Of a DNA stretch of 64,000 nucleotides, positions 41,835 through 51,963 are shown piece after piece. The notes below the pieces were generated by a model. It was given only the letters and a program-made list of their open reading frames with translations, made no database searches and was not told the DNA's origin. The position numbers were made by a program, and so were the translations under genes. Each line of letters starts with the position of its first letter. Within the stretch, counting starts at the first letter, position 1. This DNA is from Streptomyces sp. TSRI0281 (GTDB lineage: Bacteria; Actinomycetota; Actinomycetes; Streptomycetales; Streptomycetaceae): the NCBI RefSeq assembly GCF_001905125.1, contig NZ_LWLE01000012.1:128759-192758 (forward strand). Direction: 5' to 3'.

Positions 41835-44800
41835 TCCCCCTGTCTTTCGCACAGCAACGCCTGTGGTTCATCGACCAGGCCGAAGGACCGACGGCCGCCT
41901 ACAACATTCCGCTGGCGATACACCTCCGGGGAAGCATCGTCCCGGAGGCGATGCGGGCAGCGCTCACCGATGTGGTGAAGCGCCATGAGAGCCTGCGGAC
42001 CGTGTTCGTGGACATCGACGGTGTGCCGCACCAGCAGATCCTGGACGCGGAAGCGGCCCACGTTCCGTTCCGTGTCATGGAGTCGGGCGAGGAAGCGGCC
42101 CGTGACCTGCTCGTCCGGGAGGCTGCCGCCCCGTTCGATCTGTCCGCCGGAATCCCCCTGCGCGCTCTGCTGTGCCAGGTGGGGCCGAGGGAATCCGTGC
42201 TGTCACTGGTCATCCATCACATCGCGAGCGACGGCTGGTCGACCGGCCCGCTGGTGCGCGACCTCGGTATCGCCTATGCCGCGCGCTGCGCGGGAGCCGC
42301 ACCCGAGTGGACCGAACTCCCGGTCCAGTACGCGGATTACGCGATCTGGCAGCGTGATGTGCTCGGCACGGAGGGCGACCCGGAGAGCGACCTGGCCCGG
42401 CAGTCGGCCTATTGGTCGAAGCGGCTCGCCGGGACACCCCATGAGGCGACGCCGGTCACGGACCGGCCGCGCCCGGCAGTGGGCAGCGGGCGCGGTGCCG
42501 CGGTACCGGTCCGCATCGACGCGGATCTGCGCCGCCGCATGGCGGGACTGGCGCGGGAGACCCGGGCGACCCCGTTCATGGTGCTGCACGCGGCGCTGGC
42601 CGTGCTGCTGCGCGAGTTCGGTACGGGCGACGACGTTCCCATCGGCACGGTCACTTCGGGCCGGACCGACGACGCGCTGCACGATCTGATCGGGTTCTTC
42701 GTCAACACGCTGGTGCTGCGCACCGATGTGTCGGCCGACCCCACATTCCGTGAACTCCTCGCGCGGGTACGGGAGACGGACCTGGCGGCGTACGCGCACG
42801 CGGACCTGCCGTTCGAGCGCCTCGTCGAGCTCCTGAAACCGGCCCGGTCATTGGCCCTGCACCCGCTGTTCCAGGTGATGCTGTCCGTTCACCAGGATGC
42901 CGACCTGGAATTCTCCGTGGGTCCGCTCGCCGGAAGGATCGTGCCGGTGGACGTACCCGTGGCCAAGTTCGACCTCGCGCTCTCGCTGATGGAGCGGTCG
43001 GACGGGACAGGTGCCGCGCGTGGCATCGACGGTGAACTCCGTTACGCCACCGATCTGTTCGACCGCACGACGGCGGAGCGGATGGCTGCCGCGCTCCTGC
43101 GGATTCTGGACGGGGCAACCGCCGGCCCGGACGTCCCCGTCGGGCGGATCCCGGTCCTCGGCCCCGAGGACAGGGAGCGCGTCCTGGACTGGGGGCGCGG
43201 CCCGGCTGGCCCTGAGCCGGACTCCCGAGGCTTTCTCGGCCTGTTCGAGGCGCAGGTGCGACGCACGCCCACCGCCATGGCGGTGGTCCACGGCCGCACC
43301 CGGCTGAGCTACGCGGAACTGGACGCGCGGGCCAACAGCCTGGCCCGGCTGCTCCGCCGACAGGGCGTGGACAACGGACAGTTCGTGGCGCTCGCACTCC
43401 CTCGGGGTACGGACGCCGTGACGGCGATGATCGGCGTACTCAAGGCCGGGGCCGCATATGTGCCCATAGACCCGGAGCATCCGGCGGACCGCATCGCGTT
43501 CATGCTGGACGACGCGCGGCCCGCGCTGCTGCTCACTTCGCGCGCGGTAACCGGCCTGCCCGCCGTCCGGATGCCCGTGCTGCGGCTGGACGACGAGGCG
43601 ACCCTGAGCCGGCTGGCCCAGCTGCCGGCCACACCTCCCGAGGGAGCCGTACAGGATCCTCGGTATCCCGCCTACGTGATCTACACATCAGGTTCGACCG
43701 GCCGCCCGAAGGGCGTGGTGATCCCGCGCAGCGCGCTCGCCGACTACGTGAGCTGGTGCGCGAACGCGTACCCGGGGATGTCCGGTGTGGCGGTCGTCCC
43801 GTCGCCCCTGTCGTTCGACCTGACCGTCACCGGCCTGTGCACGCCGCTGACGGTCGGCGGCTGCGTCTGCCTGGCCTCGGTCACCGAGCCGACCGATGAC
43901 GAACTCGCCGGTGTCGCCTCCTTTCCCGCCACCTTCCTCAAAGCGACCCCCAGCCATGTCGCGATCCTCGACGAGGCGGAGGCCGGATTCTCACCCTCGG
44001 GAGAACTTCTTCTCGGTGGTGAGTCACTCAGCGCCGAGATGCTGGAGAACTGGCGCGTCCGCCATCCCAAAGCCACTGTTCTCCATGTCTACGGGCAGAC
44101 CGAGACGACGGTGAACTGCACCGAGTACCTCATCCGACCGGGCCAGGAAATACCCTCCGGTGTCCTGCCGGTGGGCCGTCCCCAGGCGCGGCAGGGCGTG
44201 TACGTCCTCAATTCCGCGCTCCAGCCCGCACCGCCCGGCGTGGTCGGAGAAATCCATGTGACCGGGGCCGGTCTCGCACACGGATATCTCAACCGGCCCG
44301 GACTGACCGCCGAGCGCTTTGTCGCCGATCCTTTCGGCGCACCCGGCGGGCGGATGTATCGCACGGGAGATCTCGGCCGCTGGAACAAGGACGGCGACCT
44401 CGAATTCGTGGGGCGCGCCGATCAGCAGGTGAAGATTCACGGCTTCCGTGTCGAACTCGGCGAGATCGAGGCCGTGGTCGCGGGCCATCCGGACATCGGC
44501 CGGGCCGCCGTCGTCATGCACGACGTGCGGGGCGACCGGCGCCTGGTGGCGTACGCCGTGCCCGCCGAGCCGGGAGACGCGCCCGACGTGTCCGACATCC
44601 GTACGCACCTGCGGGGCCAGCTGCCCGCCTACATGGTGCCCTCGGCCGTAGTGGTCGTGCCCGAGCTGCCGCTCACGCCGAACGGGAAGCTGGACCGGGC
44701 GGCGCTGCCGCAGCCCGACCCCACGCCGTCCGCGCAGCACATCGCGCCGCGCACCCCTGGTGAGGCCGAGCTGTGCGCGCTGTTCGCCGGCGTTCTCGGC

Positions 44801-45796
44801 ACCGGTGCGGTCGGCGTCGACCAGGACTTCTTCGCGCTCGGCGGGCACTCGCTGCTCGGCATCCAGCTGATGCGCAGGATCGACGAGCGGTTCGGGGTGA
44901 CGCTGCGGATCCGTGACCTGTTCGAGGCGCCGACGGTCGCCGGGCTCGCCCGCCGGGTTGCCGACGGATCGCGGCACGACACGTTCGACGTGCTGCTGCC
45001 GCTACGGGCCTCGGGCAGCAGGCTGCCGCTGTTCTGCTTCCATCCCGGGGGTGGAGTCGGCTGGTGTTACAGCGGCCTGCTCGGCCGGATCGACCCGCAG
45101 ATCCCGCTGTACGGGCTGCAGGCGCGCGGGCTGGCCGACACCGCCGCGCGGCCCGGCTCGGTGGAGGCGATGGCGCGCGACTACGTCGATACGCTGCGCG
45201 GCGTCCAGGCCCGCGGGCCCTACCGTCTCTTGGGCTGGTCCTTCGGCGGGCTCGTCGCCCACGCCGTCGCGACCCTGCTGCAGGAGGCGGGCGAGGAGGT
45301 CGAGCTTCTCGCGATGCTGGACACGTTTCCCTCCTCGCGGATCACCGGCGAGAGCGAGCCGGAGGGTCCCGACCCGGCGTCGGGCCCCGACCCGGCGTCG
45401 GCGGACGCCCTTGGGCAACTGCTGACGGGCCTGCGGCAGGCCCGGGCGAAGAGCCCGGCCTCTGCGGCCGTGCAGCGTCAGGTCGATGCGCTGGGCGCCG
45501 CCATCGGCGGTCTGGACGGGATCACCGAGGACGAACTGCCGCGGGTGGTCGAGACGATCCTGCACCACCAGGAGCTGCGCGAGGAGCATGTGCCGCGTCA
45601 GTTCCGGGGCGATCTGCTCTACTTCACCGCGAACCGGGGGCGGCCCGAGGACGCGCCCACCGCCCGGTGCTGGGAGCCGTTCGTCGCCGGCCGCGTCAGC
45701 GACGTACCGCTGGACTGCCGCCACGGCGAAATGATGAGCCCCACCGTCCTGGACAGCATCGCGCCGGTCATCCACAGGTCGCTCAGCGATCGTTGA
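41831..45796 (+). CDS. NRPS termination module C-A-PCP-TE
   Basis: A 1321-residue synthetase. Condensation domain at 1-430 (HHIASDGWS, intact HHxxxDG), adenylation domain about 445-960 (YTSGSTGRPKGVV near 617, YGQTETT, GRADQQVKIHGFRVE), PCP with GGHSLL near 1004, thioesterase from about 1045 (FCFHPGGG, nucleophile GWSFGG near 1135, Asp in LAMLDTFPS, His in DCRHGE). By aligning core regions to GrsA I read the pocket as D-L-T-K-L-G-V-V-N(-K), close to Asp/Asn codes (DLTK...). With glutamate mutase encoded just upstream, 3-methylaspartate is the best candidate for the last residue. TE should hydrolyse or cyclise the peptide. Confidence 0.93.
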   Translation: MIPLSFAQQRLWFIDQAEGPTAAYNIPLAIHLRGSIVPEAMRAALTDVVKRHESLRTVFVDIDGVPHQQILDAEAAHVPFRVMESGEEAARDLLVREAAAPFDLSAGIPLRALLCQVGPRESVLSLVIHHIASDGWSTGPLVRDLGIAYAARCAGAAPEWTELPVQYADYAIWQRDVLGTEGDPESDLARQSAYWSKRLAGTPHEATPVTDRPRPAVGSGRGAAVPVRIDADLRRRMAGLARETRATPFMVLHAALAVLLREFGTGDDVPIGTVTSGRTDDALHDLIGFFVNTLVLRTDVSADPTFRELLARVRETDLAAYAHADLPFERLVELLKPARSLALHPLFQVMLSVHQDADLEFSVGPLAGRIVPVDVPVAKFDLALSLMERSDGTGAARGIDGELRYATDLFDRTTAERMAAALLRILDGATAGPDVPVGRIPVLGPEDRERVLDWGRGPAGPEPDSRGFLGLFEAQVRRTPTAMAVVHGRTRLSYAELDARANSLARLLRRQGVDNGQFVALALPRGTDAVTAMIGVLKAGAAYVPIDPEHPADRIAFMLDDARPALLLTSRAVTGLPAVRMPVLRLDDEATLSRLAQLPATPPEGAVQDPRYPAYVIYTSGSTGRPKGVVIPRSALADYVSWCANAYPGMSGVAVVPSPLSFDLTVTGLCTPLTVGGCVCLASVTEPTDDELAGVASFPATFLKATPSHVAILDEAEAGFSPSGELLLGGESLSAEMLENWRVRHPKATVLHVYGQTETTVNCTEYLIRPGQEIPSGVLPVGRPQARQGVYVLNSALQPAPPGVVGEIHVTGAGLAHGYLNRPGLTAERFVADPFGAPGGRMYRTGDLGRWNKDGDLEFVGRADQQVKIHGFRVELGEIEAVVAGHPDIGRAAVVMHDVRGDRRLVAYAVPAEPGDAPDVSDIRTHLRGQLPAYMVPSAVVVVPELPLTPNGKLDRAALPQPDPTPSAQHIAPRTPGEAELCALFAGVLGTGAVGVDQDFFALGGHSLLGIQLMRRIDERFGVTLRIRDLFEAPTVAGLARRVADGSRHDTFDVLLPLRASGSRLPLFCFHPGGGVGWCYSGLLGRIDPQIPLYGLQARGLADTAARPGSVEAMARDYVDTLRGVQARGPYRLLGWSFGGLVAHAVATLLQEAGEEVELLAMLDTFPSSRITGESEPEGPDPASGPDPASADALGQLLTGLRQARAKSPASAAVQRQVDALGAAIGGLDGITEDELPRVVETILHHQELREEHVPRQFRGDLLYFTANRGRPEDAPTARCWEPFVAGRVSDVPLDCRHGEMMSPTVLDSIAPVIHRSLSDR

Positions 45797-45798
45797 GC

Positions 45799-45838
45799 CC
45801 GAGGGCTGTCCCGCCGGGGATGACGGGACAGCCCTCGG
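45799..45838. terminator. Bidirectional terminator between NRPS and MFS genes
   Basis: Perfect 15-bp arms (CCGAGGGCTGTCCCG at 45799-45813 and its complement at 45824-45838) with a 10-nt loop, placed between two converging genes 3 bp after the NRPS stop. Confidence 0.88.
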
Positions 45839-45853
45839 CGGCGCCGTGCGGAG

Positions 45854-47131
45854 TCAGCGCACGACGCCGCTCACCTCGGTCGGCTGCGGGGGCCGCGGCC
45901 GGACACGGCGCAGCCCGCACAGGACGGCGCTGACGACACCCAGGCCGAGCGTGGCCAGGGTGGCGGAGAGGAGTGTGCGGCCCGCGCCCCAGCCGGCGAC
46001 GATCAGTCCACCGATCCCGATTCCGGCCGGGCCCGACGTCACCAGGAGCGCGCTCCTGGCCGCGAGTACCTGCGCGAGGTCGTCCGCGCCGACGGTGCGC
46101 TGGATGAGGGCGGTCGAGGTGGCGCCGAAGGGGGCGTAGAGCACGCCGACGGCACCGAAACAGGGCACTGTCACGGCGATCGGTGCTCCCAGGCCCAGCG
46201 GCAGGAGGGCGAGGCCCGCGCCGATCACGCTGCCGTTGAGGACGAGCCAGTGCGGCAGCCGTCCCAGGTGTGCGGCGAGCAGTCCGCCGCCGACAGCACC
46301 CGCGCCGAATGCCGCGAAGTGCCACGCCAGGACCGAGGCCGGGGCCTTGAGATCGTCGGCGACATGCACCGGCAGACCGACCTCGATGGGTCCGTACAGC
46401 AGGTAGAAGCCGAACGTCAGTGCCATCACGCCGAGGAGCGCCGGCTGGCGGGCGATGAACCGGAACCCTGCGGTCCGGTCCTTGTCCCGCTTCGCCTGCT
46501 CGGTACGGGGCATCGTCGGCAGCGCGAACCGGCAGGTGACCGCCAGGATCGCGAAGGTGAGCGCGTCGACCGCCAGCGCCCACAGCGCTCCGACCCAGGC
46601 GATGAGCAGTCCGGCGATCACCGGTCCGATCAGGATCCCGGTCTGGCTGAGCGTCGAGATCAGTGCGTTGGCCGACAGGTGCCGGGACTTGGGAAGCATC
46701 TCCGCGACCAGTGTGTAGTACCCGGCCGAGCCCCACGAGCGCAGCAGCGACGAGGCGGCCAGCAGCCCCACGTACACGCCGATGGACAGGACGTCGAAGA
46801 GGGCCGCGACGGGTATCAGGCCCAGCCCCACCGTCCGCAGCCACGCGTTCCACGCGAGGAGCTGGGCTCCGCCGCGCCCCCGCATCAGCGGCCCCAGCAG
46901 CACCACCCCCGCGGCACCCGGCAGCGTGTAGGCGCCCACGGCAAGCGCGACCCACAGTCCGTAGCCCTGCTGGGGGGCCAGCTGCAACGCCAGCCAGCTG
47001 ACCGCGACGGCACTCATGCCGTCACCGAGGAACGAAACGATGAACCCCGGCCATACGCGCCGCAGCCGCGGGTGCGATAACACCGGAGCAAAGGGGACGT
47101 ACCGCTCGACCCGCCGCGCTGTTTGAGCCAC
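45854..47131 (-). CDS. MFS exporter of the NRPS cluster
   Basis: A 425-residue major-facilitator protein with about 12 helices (FIVSFLGDGMSAVAVSWLAL in TM1, GLLAASSLLRSWGSAGYYTL, GPVIAGLLIAWVGALWALAV). It belongs to the MFS_3-like drug and siderophore exporter group by general pattern. GTG 47131 is preferred because AAAGG lies six bases upstream; GTG 47134 is equally possible. It is the only gene on the minus strand inside the NRPS cluster and is transcribed divergently from the second NRPS, so it may be co-regulated from the shared intergenic region and export the peptide. Confidence 0.88.
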   Translation of the reverse strand: MAQTARRVERYVPFAPVLSHPRLRRVWPGFIVSFLGDGMSAVAVSWLALQLAPQQGYGLWVALAVGAYTLPGAAGVVLLGPLMRGRGGAQLLAWNAWLRTVGLGLIPVAALFDVLSIGVYVGLLAASSLLRSWGSAGYYTLVAEMLPKSRHLSANALISTLSQTGILIGPVIAGLLIAWVGALWALAVDALTFAILAVTCRFALPTMPRTEQAKRDKDRTAGFRFIARQPALLGVMALTFGFYLLYGPIEVGLPVHVADDLKAPASVLAWHFAAFGAGAVGGGLLAAHLGRLPHWLVLNGSVIGAGLALLPLGLGAPIAVTVPCFGAVGVLYAPFGATSTALIQRTVGADDLAQVLAARSALLVTSGPAGIGIGGLIVAGWGAGRTLLSATLATLGLGVVSAVLCGLRRVRPRPPQPTEVSGVVR

Positions 47132-47205
47132 CACTTGCCTTTCGTTCTCCCGTTGAAGCGCGCCGCGTCCTGCCGTAAAGAGCAGCACCGGGACTATGCC
47201 CGTCC

Positions 47206-47213
47206 CGCCGGCG
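47206..47213. promoter_or_regulatory. CGCCGGCG palindrome, possible LmbU-type site
   Basis: The octamer CGCCGGCG, reported as the LmbU core binding motif, occurs in the 257-bp gap between the divergent MFS and NRPS genes. In a GC-rich genome this octamer is common by chance, so only its position and the LmbU homologue nearby make it notable. Confidence 0.3.
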
Positions 47214-47388
47214 AGACATCGGGAATTCGGCGGCCCGCTTCGCACACGACCAGTCCCACCAGCCACCTACCATACGGATCCGCCTCCAACTGACGACCTC
47301 TGGCCATCTGTTGAAAATCGCTTTCTGCATATGCTCCTCAACGCCGCTGGGCACGCCGGATGCGCGTCGGGCGATGGGGGGAATACAA

Positions 47389-50300
47389 ATGAGCCAACTC
47401 ACTCCTGAACAGCAGGACCTCATCAGGCAGCGCCTGCGGGGGACTGCGGCGGGAACTTCCGGGAGGGCGGCCCAGCCGGCCGGCATACCTCGCGCACAGG
47501 ACAAGGGCATTGCGTCGTTCGCACAACGGCAGCTTTGGTTTCTTGAGCAATTGATGCCGAAAGCCCCTATGCATGTCGTCGACACGCTGTGGTCGATCAG
47601 CGGGGAGCTCGACGTGGCGGCCCTGCGGGCTTCCCTCGATGCGGTATGGCACCGGCACGACTCGCTGCGAGCGCGGTTCGAGGAGGAGGACGAAACCCTC
47701 CGGCAGATCGTCGCCGAGCCCGGACGGTTCCCCCTCGACCTCGTCGACCTCTCCGCGCCGGGCCCCGCCCCGGCCCGTGCCGAGGCGATCCGGCTCGCAG
47801 GCACGGACGCGGCCGAGGGCTTCGACCTGTCGGCCGGCCCCCTGATGCGTGCCCGCCTGTTCAAGCTCGCGCCGGATCAGCACGCCCTGATGCTCAACTT
47901 CCATCACATCGTCGTGGACGGCTGGTCGATGGGAGTGCTGTGGGGTGAACTCAGCGCCTTGTACGAGACGTTCCGCACCCCACGCCCGTCACCGCTGCCC
48001 CCGCTGCCCCTGCAGCACACCCAGTTCGCCGCGCAGGAGCGGGAGTGGATGCGCGGCGAGGAGGCGGCCGACCGGCTGCGCTTCTGGAAGGAACTGCTCG
48101 ACGCCGCCCCCTCCGCGCTCGACCTGCGCACCGATCTGCCACGTCCGCGCACGCTCAGCGGTCGAGCGGGGAAGGTGGAGTTCACCGTCGACACGGACGT
48201 CGCGGAAGGGCTGCGCAGACTCGGGCGTGATCACGGCGCATCCCTGTTCATGGTGCTGCTCGCCTCCTTCGACGCGCTTCTGTCGCGGTACACCGGCAGC
48301 ACCGACATCGTCACCGGCACACCCTCCTCGGGCCGCGCACGCCCCGAGCTCGAAGGTCTCATCGGATTCTTCGTCAATCTGCTGCCGTTGCGCGTCTCGT
48401 GGTCGGGCGACCCGACCTTCCTGGAACTGCTCGAAAAGGTCCGGGACGTCTCGCTCGACGCCTATGCCAATGACGGCGTGCCCTTCGAACGTATCGTGGA
48501 GGAGGTGGCCCCCACCCGTGACATCAGCCGTACCCCGCTGTGTCAGATCTGGTTCGACGGCGGGCGCGACCACACCTTCGAACAGCCCCATGGCCTCGAT
48601 GTGGCGGACCTGCCCCGCGACCGGCACAGCGCGCGCATGGACCTGGAGCTGCGCATCGCCGTGGACGAGGGGGAGCTGGCGGGGCACTTCCTGTACAGCA
48701 CCGATCTGTTCCTTCCGGCGACCGTGGAGCGGCTCGCGCGCCATTTGAAGACGCTGCTGCGCGCCGTGGCCACGCATCCCGAACTGCCGCTGTCGCGCCT
48801 GTCGCCGCTCGGTCACGACGAGGCGACCACGCTGATCGAGGACTGGAACGCCACCAGCACACCGGTGCCGGCCGGCGCCGAGCCGGTCGCGGCCTTCGAC
48901 GCCTGGGCGGCCCGCACCCCCGATGCCGTCGCAGTGCGCTGCGGCTCGGACACCCTCACGTATCGCCAACTGCGGGACCGGGCCGACGGGTGGGCGCGGT
49001 CGCTGCGGTCGAGGGGAATCGGTCCCGAGGACATCGTGGTGCTGGCCGTGCCGCGCTCGGCGGCGACGGTGGTCGGGCTGCTCGCCGTCCTCAAGTCCGG
49101 GGCGGCATATGTACCACTGGACCTGGACCAGCCGGTGGGCCGAGTGGCCCACATCCTGACGGACTGCCGGGCGACGCTGATCCTCACGACTGCCGAGGCG
49201 ATGACGGGTCTGCCCGAGACCGACACGCCGATGCTGCTGCTCGACAGCCTCGACAGCCTCGACAGCCCTGACGACCTCGTCGGCCCCGTCGGTCCCGGCA
49301 GCTCTGACATCCACGGCAGTGCGGCGATGCCCGGTTCCGCGCCCGGACCGCTGCCGGTTCCCGCGATCGAGCCCGCGCACCCGGCGTACGTGATCTACAC
49401 CTCCGGCTCGACCGGCCGCCCCAAGGGCGTCGTCATTCCCCGCGCCGCCCTGGCCAATCTGCTGGGGTGCGTGGCCGAGCGACTGCGGCCCGGCCCTCAG
49501 GACCGGTTCCTCGCGATCACCACGACGGCGTTCGACATCGCGGCGGTGGAGATTCTGCTGCCGCTCTCCACGGGCGGCCAACTCCTCTTGGCCGAACCGG
49601 AGTTGCTGAAGGACGCAGGCGCGATCGCCGCCGCGGCCCGCGAGCGCGGCGCCACGCTGATGCAGGCCACACCCTCGCTCTGGCACGCCCTCGCCGAGGC
49701 GGACCCGGAGAGCCTGCGCGGGATGCGCATGCTGACCGTCGGCGAGGTTCTTTCGGCCGAACTGGGCGCCACCATGCACGCGCTCGCCGCCGACGCGACC
49801 AACTTCTACGGCCCCACCGAGACCACGATCTACTCCACGGCGAAGGTCCTGGACGGTTCCCCGGGCGCCCCGACCGTGGGAGTCCCGCTGTGGAACAACC
49901 GCGCGTACGTGCTCGACCGGCATCTGCAGCCCGTACCGCCCGGAGTCACCGGTGAGCTGTACATCGCGGGTCTCGGGCTGGCCCGCGGCTATCTCGGACG
50001 ACCCGGTCTCACGTCGACGTGCTTCGTCGCCGACCCGTTCGGCGCGCCGGGGAGCCGGATGTACCGCACCGGCGACCTCGCCCGCTGGACCGCCGACGGC
50101 GAACTCGAATGCCTGGGCCGCACCGACCACCAGGTGAAGCTGCGCGGCTACCGGATCGAGCTGGGCGAGATCGAGTCCGCGGCAGCGGCGCACCCGGGCG
50201 TGGAGCGCGCGGCCGTGCGGCTGCGCCGCACCCCGGCGGGCGAGCCGGCACTCGCCGCCTATGTCGTCCCCCGCCCCGATGCCGCCGGCCTGCCCGGCCT

Positions 50301-51963
50301 TGAGGAACGCCAACTCGACGCCTGGCAGGCGGTGTACGACTCCCTGTACCGGGACGCCCTGCCGGCTCACGGCAAGGCGGTCGAGGACAGCTTCGCGATC
50401 TGGACCAGTGTGTACGACGGCGCCCCCATCCCTGAGGCGGAGATGGCCGAGTGGCGTGAATCCACCGTGCGCCGGATCCGCGGCCTCGCACCTCGCAGGG
50501 TCCTGGAGATCGGTGCGGGCAACGGCCTGCTGCTGTCCCGGATCGCGCCGCACTGCCAGGAGTACTGCGCCACCGACGTATCGGACGACGTGGTGGAGCG
50601 GCTGCGGCAGCTCGTCGCGGGACGCGCGGACCTCACGGGCCGCGTTCAGGTGCGCAAGCAGGCCGCGCATGTGCTCGACGGTCTGCCCGAGGGCCACTTC
50701 GACACCATCGTCCTCAACTCGGTCGTGCAGTACTTCCCCAGTGCCTCCTACCTCGCCGGCGTCATGGAGGCCCTCGTCCGGCATCTCGCGCCCGGCGGCG
50801 CCGTCTTCGTCGGCGACGTACGCAACGTGCGACTGCTGCGGACGCTGCGCACCGCCATCCGATCGCGCGACGGCGGCGACCCTCGGGAGATCGCGGCGCA
50901 GGTGGCACAGGACCTCGTCCAGGAGCGCGAACTCCTGGTCGATCCCGACTGCTTCATGTACCTGGCCCGTACGCTGCCCGCGGTGGAAGGCGTGGACATC
51001 CAGCTGCGCCGCGGCCGGACGCACAACGAGCTGACCCGCCACCGCTACGACGCGGTTCTGTACACCACGGGCGCGGAGGTCAGAGACGTGACCGAAGCCG
51101 ACAGCACCGACTGGGACTCGCTGGGCTCACTCACGGCCCTGGGGGAGCGGCTCGTCGGACGACGGCCTCGCGAGCTGCGGGTGACCGGCATTCCCAACGC
51201 CCGTCTGCAGGCCGAGGCGGCCGCACTGCACGCAGTGCACGCGGACATGGGCGCACCCCGTCCCGGCGGGACGGCCGTCGACCCGGAGGACGTGTACGCC
51301 CTCGCCGACAGCCTCGGCCTCCATGCCGCCGTCACCTGGTCGGGAGCCGGCGGCGAGCACCTCTTCGACGCGGTCCTCATGGAACGCGGCGCGGCGCGGG
51401 CGACCGGCACGTACCGCTCCCCGGAGCCCCGTACCCGACGCGTCGACGAGCTGACCAACGACCCCGGGCGGCGACAGCGCGCGACGGAGCTCGCCGCATC
51501 CGTGCGGGCGAGCCTCGCCGAGTGTCTGCCCTCCTACATGGTCCCGTCGAGCATCGAGGTGCTCGATGAGCTGCCGCTCACCCCGAACGGCAAGCTCGAT
51601 CTCGACGCGCTGCCCGACCCCGCTGCCCCGGCGTCCGGCGCCGGACGCGCTCCCCGCACATCGCAGGAGGCGGCGCTGTGCGAGATGTTCGCCGAGATCC
51701 TCGGGCAGCCGAGCGTGTCGGTGGACGACGACTTCTTCACACTCGGCGGTCATTCACTGCTCGCCACACGTCTCGTGAGCCGGGTGCGCGCCCGCCTCGG
51801 CCTCGATCTGCGCATCCCCGACGTGTTCGAAGCACCCACCGTTGCCGAGCTGGCCGAGCGGCTCGGACGGGCCAGGCCGTCACGGCCGGCCCTTCGGCGC
51901 GCCAGGCGCCCCGACCCCGTACCCACCGGCCCCGAGAGCGCACCTGAGGCGTCGCAGTCATGA
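47389..51963 (+). CDS. NRPS module C-A-NMT-PCP
   Basis: A 1524-residue synthetase. Condensation domain (FHHIVVDGWS near residue 171), adenylation domain with YTSGSTGRPKGVV (about 668), an N-methyltransferase domain of about 410 residues inserted between A8 and A9/A10 (about 980-1390; SAM motif VLEIGAGNGLLLSRIAPH near 1039), PCP GGHSLL near 1452. I read the pocket as D-I-V-Q-L-V-F-I-Y(-K), most like glycine-type codes (DILQLGLIW) but with larger residues at several positions, so the substrate is uncertain. The residue should be N-methylated. ATG 47389 follows GGGGGGAA; its stop overlaps the next NRPS (ATGA). Confidence 0.93.
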   Translation: MSQLTPEQQDLIRQRLRGTAAGTSGRAAQPAGIPRAQDKGIASFAQRQLWFLEQLMPKAPMHVVDTLWSISGELDVAALRASLDAVWHRHDSLRARFEEEDETLRQIVAEPGRFPLDLVDLSAPGPAPARAEAIRLAGTDAAEGFDLSAGPLMRARLFKLAPDQHALMLNFHHIVVDGWSMGVLWGELSALYETFRTPRPSPLPPLPLQHTQFAAQEREWMRGEEAADRLRFWKELLDAAPSALDLRTDLPRPRTLSGRAGKVEFTVDTDVAEGLRRLGRDHGASLFMVLLASFDALLSRYTGSTDIVTGTPSSGRARPELEGLIGFFVNLLPLRVSWSGDPTFLELLEKVRDVSLDAYANDGVPFERIVEEVAPTRDISRTPLCQIWFDGGRDHTFEQPHGLDVADLPRDRHSARMDLELRIAVDEGELAGHFLYSTDLFLPATVERLARHLKTLLRAVATHPELPLSRLSPLGHDEATTLIEDWNATSTPVPAGAEPVAAFDAWAARTPDAVAVRCGSDTLTYRQLRDRADGWARSLRSRGIGPEDIVVLAVPRSAATVVGLLAVLKSGAAYVPLDLDQPVGRVAHILTDCRATLILTTAEAMTGLPETDTPMLLLDSLDSLDSPDDLVGPVGPGSSDIHGSAAMPGSAPGPLPVPAIEPAHPAYVIYTSGSTGRPKGVVIPRAALANLLGCVAERLRPGPQDRFLAITTTAFDIAAVEILLPLSTGGQLLLAEPELLKDAGAIAAAARERGATLMQATPSLWHALAEADPESLRGMRMLTVGEVLSAELGATMHALAADATNFYGPTETTIYSTAKVLDGSPGAPTVGVPLWNNRAYVLDRHLQPVPPGVTGELYIAGLGLARGYLGRPGLTSTCFVADPFGAPGSRMYRTGDLARWTADGELECLGRTDHQVKLRGYRIELGEIESAAAAHPGVERAAVRLRRTPAGEPALAAYVVPRPDAAGLPGLEERQLDAWQAVYDSLYRDALPAHGKAVEDSFAIWTSVYDGAPIPEAEMAEWRESTVRRIRGLAPRRVLEIGAGNGLLLSRIAPHCQEYCATDVSDDVVERLRQLVAGRADLTGRVQVRKQAAHVLDGLPEGHFDTIVLNSVVQYFPSASYLAGVMEALVRHLAPGGAVFVGDVRNVRLLRTLRTAIRSRDGGDPREIAAQVAQDLVQERELLVDPDCFMYLARTLPAVEGVDIQLRRGRTHNELTRHRYDAVLYTTGAEVRDVTEADSTDWDSLGSLTALGERLVGRRPRELRVTGIPNARLQAEAAALHAVHADMGAPRPGGTAVDPEDVYALADSLGLHAAVTWSGAGGEHLFDAVLMERGAARATGTYRSPEPRTRRVDELTNDPGRRQRATELAASVRASLAECLPSYMVPSSIEVLDELPLTPNGKLDLDALPDPAAPASGAGRAPRTSQEAALCEMFAEILGQPSVSVDDDFFTLGGHSLLATRLVSRVRARLGLDLRIPDVFEAPTVAELAERLGRARPSRPALRRARRPDPVPTGPESAPEASQS

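Noticed and set aside
41012..45796. Longer start for the terminal NRPS
   Set aside because: The extra 273 codons overlap the glutamate mutase gene in another frame; ATG 41831 begins right before the first condensation core and is coupled by ATGA.
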